DNA of 64,000 nucleotides from DASVCN01 sp040905665 (lineage in GTDB: Bacteria > Deinococcota > Deinococci > Deinococcales > Trueperaceae). The position numbers and the translations under genes are program-made. The DNA lies in contig JBBDRD010000035.1 of the NCBI GenBank assembly GCA_040905665.1, positions 62,001-126,000 of the forward strand, given 5' to 3'. The first letter of the stretch is position 1; each line of letters opens with the position of its first letter. Below the pieces are notes generated by a model. It did no database searches. It saw nothing but the letters and a program-made list of their open reading frames with translations, and had not been told where the DNA came from. Shown here one piece after another: positions 17,983 to 27,505 of this stretch.

Positions 17983-20900
17983 ATGCCCCAATTTGTCCCA
18001 CGGACGTCCGACTTCACCCGATTGGCCTGGCCGAACGAGCGGGACGCTTGTGGGGTAGGTTTCGTCGCCGATTCCGGCGGCCGCCGCAGCCATGACGTGC
18101 TGGTTCACTCGCTGGTTGCGCTACGTAATCTGGCGCACCGTGGGGCGGTGAGCGCCGATGGACGAACCGGCGACGGGGCGGGCGTGCTCACCCAGATTCC
18201 CCACCGCTTGTTCAGGCGTGATCTGGAAGCGCAGGGAATTCACCTGGAACGGGACCGGGATCTGGCGGTAGGTGCCTTTTTCGTCGCAAACGATTCACCC
18301 TACAAGAAGGTGTACGCCCTCATCCGCGACGAGATAGCGCGCTCGCCACTCAAGCGGTTGATGTGGCGGCAGCCACCGCTCGACGACAGCGTGTTGGGCG
18401 ACGAGGCGCGTGCGCGGCGTCCGGTCATTCGTCAGGTTCTGCTTGGCCGGCCCGCATGGCTCTCCGACGACGCCTTCGAGCGCACCCTCTATCTCACTCG
18501 AAAGCGGATCGAGCGCAGGCTCGAGGAAGCCGGCCTGGGGCGCGCCTACGTCACCTCGTTCTCGAGTCGGACAATCGCCTACAAGGGCCTGATGGTCGCC
18601 GATCAGCTCGCCAACTTCTATCTCGATCTGGCCGATCCCGATTTCGACACCGCCATCGCCGTCTTCCACCAGCGCTACAGCACCAACACCTTGCCGCGCT
18701 GGTCGCTGGCGCAGCCGTTCCGCTTCCTCGCTCACAACGGCGAGATCAATACCTTGCAAGGGAACGTCAACTTCATGCGGGCACGGGAGCCGCGCATGTC
18801 GAGCTATGTGTGGGGCAGCGAGATTCGCGATCTCCTGCCGGTGATCGAGCCCGGCGGAAGCGACTCAGCTGCGCTTGACAACGCCTTCGAGCTGCTTACC
18901 CTCTCGGGCCGCGACGTCCTGCACACCTTGATGATGCTGGTCCCCGAAGCGTTCGAGGAGGATCCGTCGACCACGCCCGAGCTCGCGGCCTTCTACCGCT
19001 ACCATTCGACGCTGATGGAACCGTGGGATGGCCCTGCCGCGCTGGCGCTCACCGACGGGCGTTACGCGGTTGCCGGACTGGACCGCAACGGCCTCCGGCC
19101 GCAACGGTACTGGATTACCCGCGACGGGCTTGTCGTCGTGGGCTCCGAGGCCGGGCTGGTTTCGCTCCCCGAAGAGGAGATAGTCGAGAAGGGTCGCCTA
19201 GGGCCGGGCCGCATCCTGGCAGTCGACACTCTCGAAGGGAAGATCCTACGCAACGAGGAGATCAAGGCCCGCTACGCCGGGCGCCGACCGTACCGCGAGT
19301 GGGTGGAGCGCTATCAGGTGCCCGTCGAGCGGAGCGACGATCCGCTCGGCGACCATCTCCACGGTGGACTGACTGATTCGGACGGCCTCCAGCGTACCCA
19401 GAAGCTGTTCGGTTACTCCAGCGAGGACTACGACCGCATCTTCGAGCCGATGGCGGCCTTTGGCGACATGCCGGTCGGCTCTATGGGCGATGACACTCCG
19501 TTGGCGGTCCTCTCCGAGCAACCGCAGCAGCTCTACCGCTACTTCAAGCAGCGCTTCGCGCAGGTCACCAACCCGCCAATCGACCCGTTGCGTGAGCGGC
19601 TGGTGATGTCGCTCTCGACCATCCTGGGCCCACGCTCCTCCCTCCTCGAGGAGGAGCCGGAAGCGGCTCGGGTAATGCGTTTCGATTCGCCTATCATCGA
19701 CGCCGGCCAGCTGCGTTGGCTTCGCGAGCAACAGGTTCTCGGGACGGCCACGCTCGAGGCGCGCTTTAGCGTTTCCGATGGTCCCGATGGTCTCAAGGCC
19801 GCTCTCGATGATCTTGCCGACCGCGCCCAGGAAGAGGTGGAGGCGGGGGTCGCCGTTCTGATCCTCTCCGACCGTGACGTGGGGCCCGAGTGGGCGCAGG
19901 TGCCGATGCTGCTGGCCGTGGGCGCCGTCCACCACCGGTTGTTGCTGGTGGGACGCCGAACCAAGGCGGCGATCGTCTGCGAAACCGGAGAGCCGCGCGA
20001 GGATCATCACTACGCCTGCCTTATCGGCTATGGAGCGGCGTTGGTGCATCCTTACCTGGCCTTCGCCACGGCCCGCGATGCGAGCGCCAAGAGCAAGAAC
20101 GACGGTGCGGCAAGTGGTGACGCGGCGGTAACCAACTACGTCGAGGCGGTGGAAAAGGGCCTCTTGAAGATCATGTCGAAGATGGGCATCTCCACCATCA
20201 GCTCTTACCGGGGGGCGCAGATATTCGAGGCGGTTGGCGTAGACCAGGACGTCATCGAGCGCTACTTCTACGGAACACCGAGCCGCATCGGCGGCGCCGG
20301 TCTCGATACCTTCGCCACCGACGTGCTGCGGTTGCACGCCGATGCATTCGGGGAGCACCCGGGGCTGGTCGACCGGGGCCTATACCGCTTCCGCAAGGCC
20401 GGGGAGTATCACGCGCACAACCCGAAGGTCTTCAAGGCGCTCCATAAGGCGGTGCGTACCGAAAGTTTCGAGACGTTCGAGGAGTACGCTCGTGAGGTCG
20501 ATGCCCGGCCGCCCTGCAATCTCCGCGATCTGCTGAGTATCCGCAAAGCGCCCGAGCCTATCGCACTCGAGCAGGTGGAGCCGGTCGAGGCGATCGTGCG
20601 ACGTTTCACCACCCAAGCGATGAGCCACGGCTCGGTGTCGCGTGAAATGCACGAAACTTTGGCGATCGCGATGAACCGGCTGGGCGCCAAGAGCAACTCG
20701 GGTGAAGGGGGAGAGGACCCAGACCGCTTTAGCCCTTACGAGCAAGACCGCCCCGAGTCTTCGCACGCCCCCTGGCATCCGAAAGCCGGCGACTGGGGGA
20801 ACAGCGCCATCAAGCAGGTGGCTTCGGGACGCTTTGGGGTCACGGCCGAGTACCTGGTTCACGCCCGCGAGATCGAGATCAAGATGGCCCAGGGATCGAA

Positions 20901-22623
20901 GCCGGGTGAGGGCGGGCAGATACCGGGCTTCAAAGTCTCGCCCGAGATAGCCGGAATCCGCCACAGCGTCCCGGGCGTGACCCTCATAAGCCCCCCTCCC
21001 CATCACGATATCTACTCGATAGAGGATCTGGCGCAGCTCATCTACGACCTCAAACGGGTAAACCGGGAGGCGCGGGTGGGAGTCAAGCTGGTGGCCACGG
21101 CAGGGGTAGGGACGATAGCCGCCGGCGTCGTCAAAGGGTACGCCGACAACATCCAGATTTCGGGATATGACGGCGGCACCGGTGCCAGCCCACTCTCCTC
21201 GGTCAAGCACTCGGGAGTGCCGTGGGAGCTGGGCCTGGCCGAGACGCAGCAGGTGCTGGTTGCGAACGATCTGCGGGGCCGAGTAACACTGCGTGTCGAC
21301 GGCGGCCTCAAGACCGGGCGAGATGTGATGGTAGGAGCGCTCCTGGGCGCCGAAGAGTTCGGCTTCGGTACCTCTGCGCTGGTGGCGGCCGGTTGTGCGC
21401 TCATCCGCCAGTGCCACCTCAATACCTGCCCGGTGGGAATCGCTACCCAAGATCCCGAGCTCCGCAAGCGTTTCCAGGGGCAACCGGAGCACATCGTCAA
21501 CTTCTTCGTGTATCTCGCCCAGCAGGTGCGGATGATCCTGGCCGAGATGGGCTTCCGTTCGCTCGACGAGGTGATCGGCCGGGTCGAGCTTCTCGAGGAG
21601 CGTGAGGTCGCGCTGCCGAAGGTCGGGCGCCTCGATATGGCGGCGATCTTGTTCGATCCGGACCCCGCGGGCGAGCGCGCGAAGCGGTCGCTCCAGGCGC
21701 GCAACGATCGCCCCGAGCCGGCGTTGCCGCTCGATGAGAAGTTGTGGCAGGACAGCCGCACGGCAGTCGAATCCGCCGAGCAGGTCTCGCTTAGCTACCC
21801 GGTGAGTAACCGGGAGCGGTCGTTGGGCGCACGGCTAGCGGGTGAGATCGCCCGCTCCTACGGGAGATCAGGGTTGACGGCCGGGCTAGTCGAGGCGACT
21901 TTCAGGGGAGCGGCCGGCCAGAGTTTTGGCGCCTTCACTGTTGCGGGGATGCGACTTAGACTGCTGGGCGAGGCGCAGGACTACGTCGGCAAGGGGATGT
22001 CGGGTGGGGAGATCATCATCTCCCCACCCGATGGCAGCCGATTCGAAACCCATCGCCATGTGATACTCGGAAATACCGTTCTGTACGGAGCTACCGGAGG
22101 ACACCTCTATGCGGCCGGCGCTGCCGGTGAGAGGCTATGCGTGCGAAACTCGGGCGCCCTGGCCGTTGTCGAAGGCTGCGGCGATCACGGTTGTGAATAC
22201 ATGACCGGGGGGGTCGCGGTCGTGCTCGGTCCAACGGGACGGAACTTCGCCGCCGGCATGTCGGGTGGAGTCGCTTACGTCTACGACCCGGAGTCGCGAC
22301 TGCAGAGCCGTCTGAACCCCGCGATGGTGGGGATCGAACCGATAGAGCACAATGTGGACGAGGAACTGCTTCGCACCCTGGTCGAGCACCAGGCGCGACT
22401 CACCGGAAGTTCGCGAGCGAGAGGCCTCCTGGAGGGCTGGCAGGAGGCCCTGGCTTCTTTCCGGCGCGTGGCTCCGCATCCGGAAGTGGAGGACGCAACA
22501 GCCCTGGTGCGACACGACCACAGCGGACAAGACGGTGGCCAAGACCGCGGCCAAGAGCTGTCGCTGCTGGCCGCGCTCTCGCAGCAATCAGGAGCTGTAC
22601 GAGGTGATCGTTCCGTCAAGTGA
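17983..22623 (+). CDS. gltB: Glutamate synthase, large (glutaminase/FMN) subunit
   Basis: Makes two glutamates from glutamine and 2-oxoglutarate. About 1546 residues in the standard order: N-terminal class II glutaminase (catalytic Cys in ERDACGVGF, exposed after loss of a 22-residue propeptide), central domain, FMN/synthase domain with the 3Fe-4S ligands in CHLNTCPVGI, and the C-terminal GXGXG helix domain. ATG 17983 has a GAGAGGGAGAG sequence and gives the normal propeptide; the frame is open back to 17866 without support. No gltD follows, so electrons may come from ferredoxin or a distant small subunit. The stop overlaps the kinase gene tail by 36 bp. Confidence 0.95.
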   Translation: MPQFVPRTSDFTRLAWPNERDACGVGFVADSGGRRSHDVLVHSLVALRNLAHRGAVSADGRTGDGAGVLTQIPHRLFRRDLEAQGIHLERDRDLAVGAFFVANDSPYKKVYALIRDEIARSPLKRLMWRQPPLDDSVLGDEARARRPVIRQVLLGRPAWLSDDAFERTLYLTRKRIERRLEEAGLGRAYVTSFSSRTIAYKGLMVADQLANFYLDLADPDFDTAIAVFHQRYSTNTLPRWSLAQPFRFLAHNGEINTLQGNVNFMRAREPRMSSYVWGSEIRDLLPVIEPGGSDSAALDNAFELLTLSGRDVLHTLMMLVPEAFEEDPSTTPELAAFYRYHSTLMEPWDGPAALALTDGRYAVAGLDRNGLRPQRYWITRDGLVVVGSEAGLVSLPEEEIVEKGRLGPGRILAVDTLEGKILRNEEIKARYAGRRPYREWVERYQVPVERSDDPLGDHLHGGLTDSDGLQRTQKLFGYSSEDYDRIFEPMAAFGDMPVGSMGDDTPLAVLSEQPQQLYRYFKQRFAQVTNPPIDPLRERLVMSLSTILGPRSSLLEEEPEAARVMRFDSPIIDAGQLRWLREQQVLGTATLEARFSVSDGPDGLKAALDDLADRAQEEVEAGVAVLILSDRDVGPEWAQVPMLLAVGAVHHRLLLVGRRTKAAIVCETGEPREDHHYACLIGYGAALVHPYLAFATARDASAKSKNDGAASGDAAVTNYVEAVEKGLLKIMSKMGISTISSYRGAQIFEAVGVDQDVIERYFYGTPSRIGGAGLDTFATDVLRLHADAFGEHPGLVDRGLYRFRKAGEYHAHNPKVFKALHKAVRTESFETFEEYAREVDARPPCNLRDLLSIRKAPEPIALEQVEPVEAIVRRFTTQAMSHGSVSREMHETLAIAMNRLGAKSNSGEGGEDPDRFSPYEQDRPESSHAPWHPKAGDWGNSAIKQVASGRFGVTAEYLVHAREIEIKMAQGSKPGEGGQIPGFKVSPEIAGIRHSVPGVTLISPPPHHDIYSIEDLAQLIYDLKRVNREARVGVKLVATAGVGTIAAGVVKGYADNIQISGYDGGTGASPLSSVKHSGVPWELGLAETQQVLVANDLRGRVTLRVDGGLKTGRDVMVGALLGAEEFGFGTSALVAAGCALIRQCHLNTCPVGIATQDPELRKRFQGQPEHIVNFFVYLAQQVRMILAEMGFRSLDEVIGRVELLEEREVALPKVGRLDMAAILFDPDPAGERAKRSLQARNDRPEPALPLDEKLWQDSRTAVESAEQVSLSYPVSNRERSLGARLAGEIARSYGRSGLTAGLVEATFRGAAGQSFGAFTVAGMRLRLLGEAQDYVGKGMSGGEIIISPPDGSRFETHRHVILGNTVLYGATGGHLYAAGAAGERLCVRNSGALAVVEGCGDHGCEYMTGGVAVVLGPTGRNFAAGMSGGVAYVYDPESRLQSRLNPAMVGIEPIEHNVDEELLRTLVEHQARLTGSSRARGLLEGWQEALASFRRVAPHPEVEDATALVRHDHSGQDGGQDRGQELSLLAALSQQSGAVRGDRSVK

Positions 22624-24444
22624 GGCCACGATCAAACTGTCGCCCAACGGTAAGGGGCTTGCCTGGATCGGTGAGTGCGACACCTGTTCTCGCCATTGCT
22701 CGCGCCCCGAGCGAACGTCGTAGACCAGTAGCTCGCCGCTCTCGGTGGCCAGGTACAGGCTGCCGGCGGCCACCACTGGCGAAGCTGTCACCGGCGTATT
22801 GGTAGTCACCTCCCAGATATGGTCGCCGCTACGCAGTGTCAGGCAGCGCAGCGCTCGGCCCCAGGAGGCAAGGTAGACGCGGCCATTCCACACGGCCGGC
22901 GATCCGTAGATCTCACCGGCAGTGTCATAGCTCCACAAAACCTCGTGGCTGTTCAGGTCGAAGGCGTGCAGTTCTCCCTCACGTATGGGCAGCAGCAGGA
23001 CGCCGGAATGCGCCACCGGTGGCGAGAGGAGGTTTCCCACCTCGACCTTGTACTTCCCCTTGCCGCTCGCAGCGTCGACCACGTGCAACCAACCATCGAG
23101 GGTAGCGAAGGCGACGTTACCGCGGTGTACTGTCGGCGGCGTGGCTGCGGGCGAGTTCGCTTCGTAGCGCCACAGCGCCTTTCGGTCGCCGCTGAAGCGT
23201 TCGAGGGTACCGGCCGAGGTGGTGGCCAATAGGGTATCTCCGTAGGGCAGCAGCCCCACCGCCCCAAAGTTTTCGTCACTCCAAAGGGGTGCGCCCGTGG
23301 GCCAGGAGATCGCTTGAACTCCGCCGTCCCGGCTGGTGATGAAGAGTCTGCCTCGGTTATAAACGGGAGCGGTACTCACCTCGTCCTGGGCTTCGAAGGT
23401 TGCAACCGTTCCCCCGTCGGCCGGACGAAGTACGACGGTGCAGTCGTTGCGCAGTCCTATCAGGATCAATCCCTCTGCGGCGCCTATCCCGGCGGGCCAT
23501 TGCGGTCCGCCGCTCAACTGCACCTGCCAGTTCCGTTGCAGCGTGCGGGCCTGCACCGGCCCGGCGGAGTAGAAACCGCTTCGCCCCGGTCCGCCCTGCG
23601 GCAGGTGGGTAGTGCGGCGAGTGACGGCGTCGAGTATCGCCCGCAGCGAGTCGGATACGGCGTATGCCGAGCCGGGCCGTGACTGAGCATCCTTCTCCAA
23701 CAGCCCGGTGATCAGGTTCGACAGCTCGGGCGGTATCTGAGGGTTGAGTTCGGCGGGCGGAGTGAGCTGGCCGTACACGTGCTGATAAAGCACGGCCTGG
23801 TCGTTCTCGGCGTCGAAGGGGGCGACGCCGGTGAGGGTGCGGTAGAGCACCGCTCCAAAAGCATAGAGGTCGGTATGGGCGCCGGTGGCGTCACCGCGCG
23901 CCTGCTCGGGCGCCATGTACTGAGGCGTGCCCAGGGTGAGTCCGGTACGGGTGAGTTCCCTGCTGGTTTCGGTGAGCTGCACCAGACCGAAGTCCATGAC
24001 CTTGGGATGGTTGTGAGAGGTGAGGAGGATGTTGCGCGGAGTTAGGTCGCGGTGCACCATCCCCAGGTTGTGGACGTAACCGAGGGCCTCGGCGACGGTG
24101 ATCGAGGCGCGCAACAGCCGCTCGAGCGCTTCGCTGTCCAGCTCGAATGGACCCAGATCGGTGAAGGGGCCGCCTTCGATCAGCTCCATTGCGAAGTACA
24201 CGTGCTCACCCAGGCCCAAATCGAAGATCGACACGATCCCCGGATGATCGAATCTGGCGAGCGCCTGAATTTCGCGGCGGAAGCGCTGACTGTCGGTTTC
24301 GGTGAGGTGCGGGCGGAGGACCTTGAGGGCGACTTCGCGCTCTAGGTGCCGGTCACGAGCCCGGAACACCTGGGCCATTCCGCCCTGTCCGAGCGGTCCC
24401 AAAATATCGTAGCGGTCGTCAACCAGTTCACCAGGATGGAACAT
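22588..24444 (-). CDS. Ser/Thr protein kinase with C-terminal PQQ-like beta-propeller
   Basis: Hanks-type kinase of 618 residues. The catalytic domain is complete: glycine loop GQGGMAQV, Lys41 in VALK, HRD-type VHRDLTPRN with Asp133, DFG Asp151 and a MAPE motif. After a linker (about 265-310) come PQQ/WD-like repeats (VYNRGRLFITSRDGGVQAI and similar) up to the C-terminus. No membrane helix is visible between the two parts, so the protein seems cytoplasmic, in the style of actinobacterial AfsK. The propeller is probably a sensor or substrate-docking unit. It follows the RHH gene by 15 bp. Confidence 0.9.
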   Translation of the reverse strand: MFHPGELVDDRYDILGPLGQGGMAQVFRARDRHLEREVALKVLRPHLTETDSQRFRREIQALARFDHPGIVSIFDLGLGEHVYFAMELIEGGPFTDLGPFELDSEALERLLRASITVAEALGYVHNLGMVHRDLTPRNILLTSHNHPKVMDFGLVQLTETSRELTRTGLTLGTPQYMAPEQARGDATGAHTDLYAFGAVLYRTLTGVAPFDAENDQAVLYQHVYGQLTPPAELNPQIPPELSNLITGLLEKDAQSRPGSAYAVSDSLRAILDAVTRRTTHLPQGGPGRSGFYSAGPVQARTLQRNWQVQLSGGPQWPAGIGAAEGLILIGLRNDCTVVLRPADGGTVATFEAQDEVSTAPVYNRGRLFITSRDGGVQAISWPTGAPLWSDENFGAVGLLPYGDTLLATTSAGTLERFSGDRKALWRYEANSPAATPPTVHRGNVAFATLDGWLHVVDAASGKGKYKVEVGNLLSPPVAHSGVLLLPIREGELHAFDLNSHEVLWSYDTAGEIYGSPAVWNGRVYLASWGRALRCLTLRSGDHIWEVTTNTPVTASPVVAAGSLYLATESGELLVYDVRSGREQWREQVSHSPIQASPLPLGDSLIVASLDGTITSYSS

Positions 24445-24459
24445 GCCTGCCGCGGCGGC

Positions 24460-24681
24460 TCAGGAGTCCTCTATTGCCTTGAGCACGTCGGGATGGAGTT
24501 CGCCGGCTTCAACGGCGCGGTTGAGCATTTCTATGCCCAGCCGGACAACTTCCGACTTGGAAACCAGCCGCTCTGGGTTGGAGAGCTGATAGGCCGTCTT
24601 GGTGAGCAGCGAGTCTTGCTCTTCGGTTATCACGACCTGGAGTCGCTTGCTCTTCTCTCGCTTGGGCACCGTTTCCTCCAT
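24460..24681 (-). CDS. Ribbon-helix-helix (CopG-like) DNA-binding protein
   Basis: Small protein of 73 residues. It starts MEETVPKREKSKRLQVVIT: a basic arm and a beta-strand, followed by two helices, the second with SKSEVVRLGIEMLNRA. This fits the ribbon-helix-helix fold of dimeric repressors. The start at 24681 is set by the homologous core; the frame upstream is a low-quality extension. It lies 15 bp before the kinase gene and is divergent from murA. The promoter region between carries a perfect dyad that it could bind. Possible autoregulator of the RHH-kinase operon, murA, or both. Confidence 0.7.
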   Translation of the reverse strand: MEETVPKREKSKRLQVVITEEQDSLLTKTAYQLSNPERLVSKSEVVRLGIEMLNRAVEAGELHPDVLKAIEDS

Positions 24682-24707
24682 ATGTGAGGTCCTCGACAGC
24701 GTTGATG

Positions 24708-24737
24708 ATAGTAGCATCTGTAGGATTAGCTTGACAA
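24708..24737 (-). promoter_or_regulatory. Promoter of the RHH-kinase operon
   Basis: On the minus strand, TTGTCA (24737-24732) and TACTAT (24713-24708) with an 18-bp spacer. Its -35 element occupies the same bases as the plus-strand -35 of the murA promoter, so the two divergent promoters must compete for polymerase. Confidence 0.6.
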
Positions 24738-24759
24738 TACTACAGCAGGTGGTTACGCT
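24731..24759 (+). promoter_or_regulatory. Promoter of murA
   Basis: TTGACA at 24731-24736 and TACGCT at 24754-24759, spaced 17 bp. Transcription would begin near 24766, about 37 nt before the murA start, just upstream of a perfect dyad. Confidence 0.6.
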
Positions 24760-24773
24760 GCAACTACTCAACG

Positions 24774-24788
24774 TGTGTAAGTTACACA
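24774..24788. promoter_or_regulatory. Perfect dyad operator between the divergent promoters and murA
   Basis: TGTGTAA-G-TTACACA, two perfect 7-bp arms around one central base. It lies at about +8 to +22 of the predicted murA transcript and just upstream of the AAAGGA ribosome binding site. This position suits a repressor; the neighbouring RHH protein is one candidate. Confidence 0.6.
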
Positions 24789-24802
24789 AATGAAAGGACG
24801 AC

Positions 24803-26095
24803 ATGCAAGAGCAGGGCGAGGCACTCATCATCCAGGGCGGAACTCCCCTTCACGGGGACGTCCAAGTCAATACCGCCAAGAACTCCGCCTTGTACCTGAT
24901 ACTGGCATCACTCCTAACCAGCGAACCGGTGCGCCTGAGAGATATCCCCAGGCTCAGCGATGTGCTGGTGGCGCTCGAGATCCTCGAACACGTAGGCGTC
25001 GAGGTGCGCTGGCAGGGCCGCGACCTGCACCTGCACGCCGCCGAGATCCGCTCCTGCGGTGCCCCCTATAGCCTGGTCAGTAAGATGCGGGCCTCGTTCG
25101 TGGCCATGGGCGCTCTACTCGCCCGTTGCGGCCGCGCCCGCATCTCGATGCCGGGCGGTTGCGCCTTTGGCCCCCGTCCGGTAGACCGCCACATCGCCGC
25201 TTTTCAATCGCTGGGCGTCCAGATCGACGAGGAGGGAGGCGATTTTCATGCCTTCCGCAGCTCACCCCTGGCGGGCCGGGTGGTCTTCGAGGCCCCTACG
25301 GTTGGCGGCACCCAAAACGTCATCCTCGCGTCGGCCCTCAAGGGTGGCCGGGTGACTATAGAGAATGCAGCATTGGAACCGGAAATAGCCGACCTCGCCA
25401 ACATGCTCAACGCCATGGGCGCTCGTATCTCGGGAGCAGGGACCAGCACCATCGAGATCGAAGGCGTGCCCGAGCTGACCGGTGTCGATTATCGTCCCGT
25501 GCCCGACAGAATCGAGGCCGGTACGCTAATGCTCGCAACGGCCGCCACTCGCGGAACCGTTACGCTGCGTGGAGTGATCCCCGCACATTTGAAGGCGGTA
25601 AGCGACAAGCTAGGCGAGACAGGCGTGAGGATAGTCGAAGTTGGCGATGACGGCCTCCTGGTCGACGCCAGCGGTGAACTCCAGGCTGCCGACGTCACCG
25701 CGGCCGAGTACCCCGAGATCCCCACCGATCTGCAGGCGCCCTTCTCGGCGTACCTCGCTACCCTGCCCGGCGCCAGCGTAGTTCGCGACCGGGTCTACCC
25801 CGACCGCTTCACTCACGTGGATGAGCTTCGCCACACCGGGGCAGATGTCGAGCTCTTCGAGCGTACGCTCATCATTCGAGGCGGCCGCTTGGCCGGTGCG
25901 CGCATGCACGCCGCCGATATTCGAGCCGGTGGAGCGCTGGTGATCGCCGCCCTGAGCGCTACCGGTACATCGGTAATAAGCGGGCTGCAGTACATCGATC
26001 GCGGATACGAAGCGCTAACCGAGCGGCTGGTGCTTCTGGGTGCGAAGGCGACCAGGCGCGTGCCGGCGCAGGCGCCGGCCGTAAGCGGCGACTGA
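24803..26095 (+). CDS. murA: UDP-N-acetylglucosamine 1-carboxyvinyltransferase
   Basis: First committed enzyme of peptidoglycan synthesis: transfers enolpyruvate from PEP to UDP-GlcNAc in the cytoplasm. 430 residues with the inside-out alpha/beta fold. The catalytic cysteine is in MPGGCAFGPRPVD, Cys120, so the enzyme should be fosfomycin-sensitive. The N-terminal KN pair of the substrate site (NTAKNSAL) and the C-terminal YIDRGYE motif are present. The ribosome binding site is AAAGGA before ATG 24803. The gene is monocistronic and divergent from the RHH-kinase pair. Confidence 0.96.
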   Translation: MQEQGEALIIQGGTPLHGDVQVNTAKNSALYLILASLLTSEPVRLRDIPRLSDVLVALEILEHVGVEVRWQGRDLHLHAAEIRSCGAPYSLVSKMRASFVAMGALLARCGRARISMPGGCAFGPRPVDRHIAAFQSLGVQIDEEGGDFHAFRSSPLAGRVVFEAPTVGGTQNVILASALKGGRVTIENAALEPEIADLANMLNAMGARISGAGTSTIEIEGVPELTGVDYRPVPDRIEAGTLMLATAATRGTVTLRGVIPAHLKAVSDKLGETGVRIVEVGDDGLLVDASGELQAADVTAAEYPEIPTDLQAPFSAYLATLPGASVVRDRVYPDRFTHVDELRHTGADVELFERTLIIRGGRLAGARMHAADIRAGGALVIAALSATGTSVISGLQYIDRGYEALTERLVLLGAKATRRVPAQAPAVSGD

Positions 26096-26164
26096 GTAAA
26101 AACAATCGTCCTCGAATCGATAGAGTGCGCTTGACGGCAATTAGAGGACTAGCAGTCAGAGGAT

Positions 26165-27505
26165 CTAATCCGGCTCGTTGCGTGGCTCATCTTCGTCGCG
26201 CACCAGCTCGAGATCGTCGTCGGCTTCGGTGCCCCTATCGCCGGCCCCGTCCGAGCCACTACCCGCATCGCTGCGCCTAGCGCCACTCGTGCCGGCCGTA
26301 TTGAAGGACAAGGGGACCGGTCGCTGCCAAACGTCCTTGCTGGAAGATCTTGCTTCCGGGCGACCGAACTCTGCCCCAAATCCGTCGGCGAAATCGCTGC
26401 CGTACGCTTCGTCGTCTCCGGGATCGGTGAGCAAAGCCGATGAGTCCCAGGTGAACGGCTTCATTTGCGGAGGCTCGGCGGTCTTCTGCTGAGCTGCAGC
26501 CTCCTCGCTGCCCTCCTCCTCTTTACCCTCGTTTGCACGACGCTCCACCGGCCCCGTTTCAGCCGCTCCCGTATCCGCTTCGCCAGCCTTCTCGACGGCA
26601 ACTACCGAGCCGCTGTTCGGCATGCTTCCCGCCCTCGTCTCCCGTGGTTGCCACCTGTAGCTTGCAGGGTCCTCATTATCCGCGCCGGTCGTCGGGTTCA
26701 CGCCGCCAGGCCGTGTAGGCATTGGCGACGGCTCCTCGGCGTTTCCCATTCGAGCGCTGGGCGTACGTCTCGAGACGGTGCGCACGGCGATGCCCAGGAG
26801 CGATAGGAGAAGTCCGACCGCCATCAAAATGAGCCAGATTGCTCCCGTTGTCGCCATTCGCCCACCCATGGGTGTGAGCACGCCCGACTCGAGCGCTTGG
26901 CGCTGCGCCGCCTCGTCGCGAGCCAGCACGTCCACGACGGGGCGGCGCTGCGAGTCGCTGGAAAATGCCCAGGGAGACTCCTGATCGTCCACAGGTCGCC
27001 AAGGAGTTGCGCCGAACAGGTCATAAAGGCCCGTAATGGCGTAGAGCCGAGGCCTTTCGGGCCTTGGAAAGGGGGTAGCGACAACGAGGCTGTTGCCATC
27101 GCTGGTCACTTCCGGCGTGGCTGTCTCGGTCCCCCCGCCGGTAGCTCGATACGCCGTCGCCTCCTCGCCTGTGAGGCGAACGGCCAGCTCCCAGACCTGT
27201 TGTGGCGCAAGGCGCATGCCCGAGCCGGAAAGAAGTTCGGCACGACCCCCCTCGTCACCCGACACGTACACCTCGATAACGGGCAGCGAGAAGTCCAAGG
27301 GCAGCTCGAAAGGGTTGCTGAGGGAGCCCATTTCGATTACCAGGGTGAGCTGAGGATCGTCCGTCACGGTGACTTGCCGTAGATCGAAGGTGGCTAAATT
27401 GCGGTAGACGGCGGCGCTTGGTGGGCTGAGTGTACCGCCGCCTGTGACGTCGCCCGACGGATCACTTACGGTCAACAGCGCGGCTACCAACAGGGACTCA
27501 AACAC
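26165..27505 (-). CDS. Envelope protein with glucodextranase-like DOMON domain, one membrane helix and a disordered cytoplasmic tail
   Basis: 446 residues. A short hydrophobic N-terminus (FESLLVAALLTV) precedes SDPSGDVTGGGTLSPP, the usual start of the DOMON-like module found at the end of glucodextranases and in Thermus/Deinococcus surface proteins; this module runs to about residue 185. One strong helix follows at about 220-240 (AIWLILMAVGLLLSLLGIAV). The remaining 200 residues are Pro-, Glu- and Ser-rich and probably disordered. The listed start is GTG at 27505, overlapping the yvcK stop by 8 bp. Sugar or heme binding outside the cell is possible; no function is established. Confidence 0.72.
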   Translation of the reverse strand: MFESLLVAALLTVSDPSGDVTGGGTLSPPSAAVYRNLATFDLRQVTVTDDPQLTLVIEMGSLSNPFELPLDFSLPVIEVYVSGDEGGRAELLSGSGMRLAPQQVWELAVRLTGEEATAYRATGGGTETATPEVTSDGNSLVVATPFPRPERPRLYAITGLYDLFGATPWRPVDDQESPWAFSSDSQRRPVVDVLARDEAAQRQALESGVLTPMGGRMATTGAIWLILMAVGLLLSLLGIAVRTVSRRTPSARMGNAEEPSPMPTRPGGVNPTTGADNEDPASYRWQPRETRAGSMPNSGSVVAVEKAGEADTGAAETGPVERRANEGKEEEGSEEAAAQQKTAEPPQMKPFTWDSSALLTDPGDDEAYGSDFADGFGAEFGRPEARSSSKDVWQRPVPLSFNTAGTSGARRSDAGSGSDGAGDRGTEADDDLELVRDEDEPRNEPD

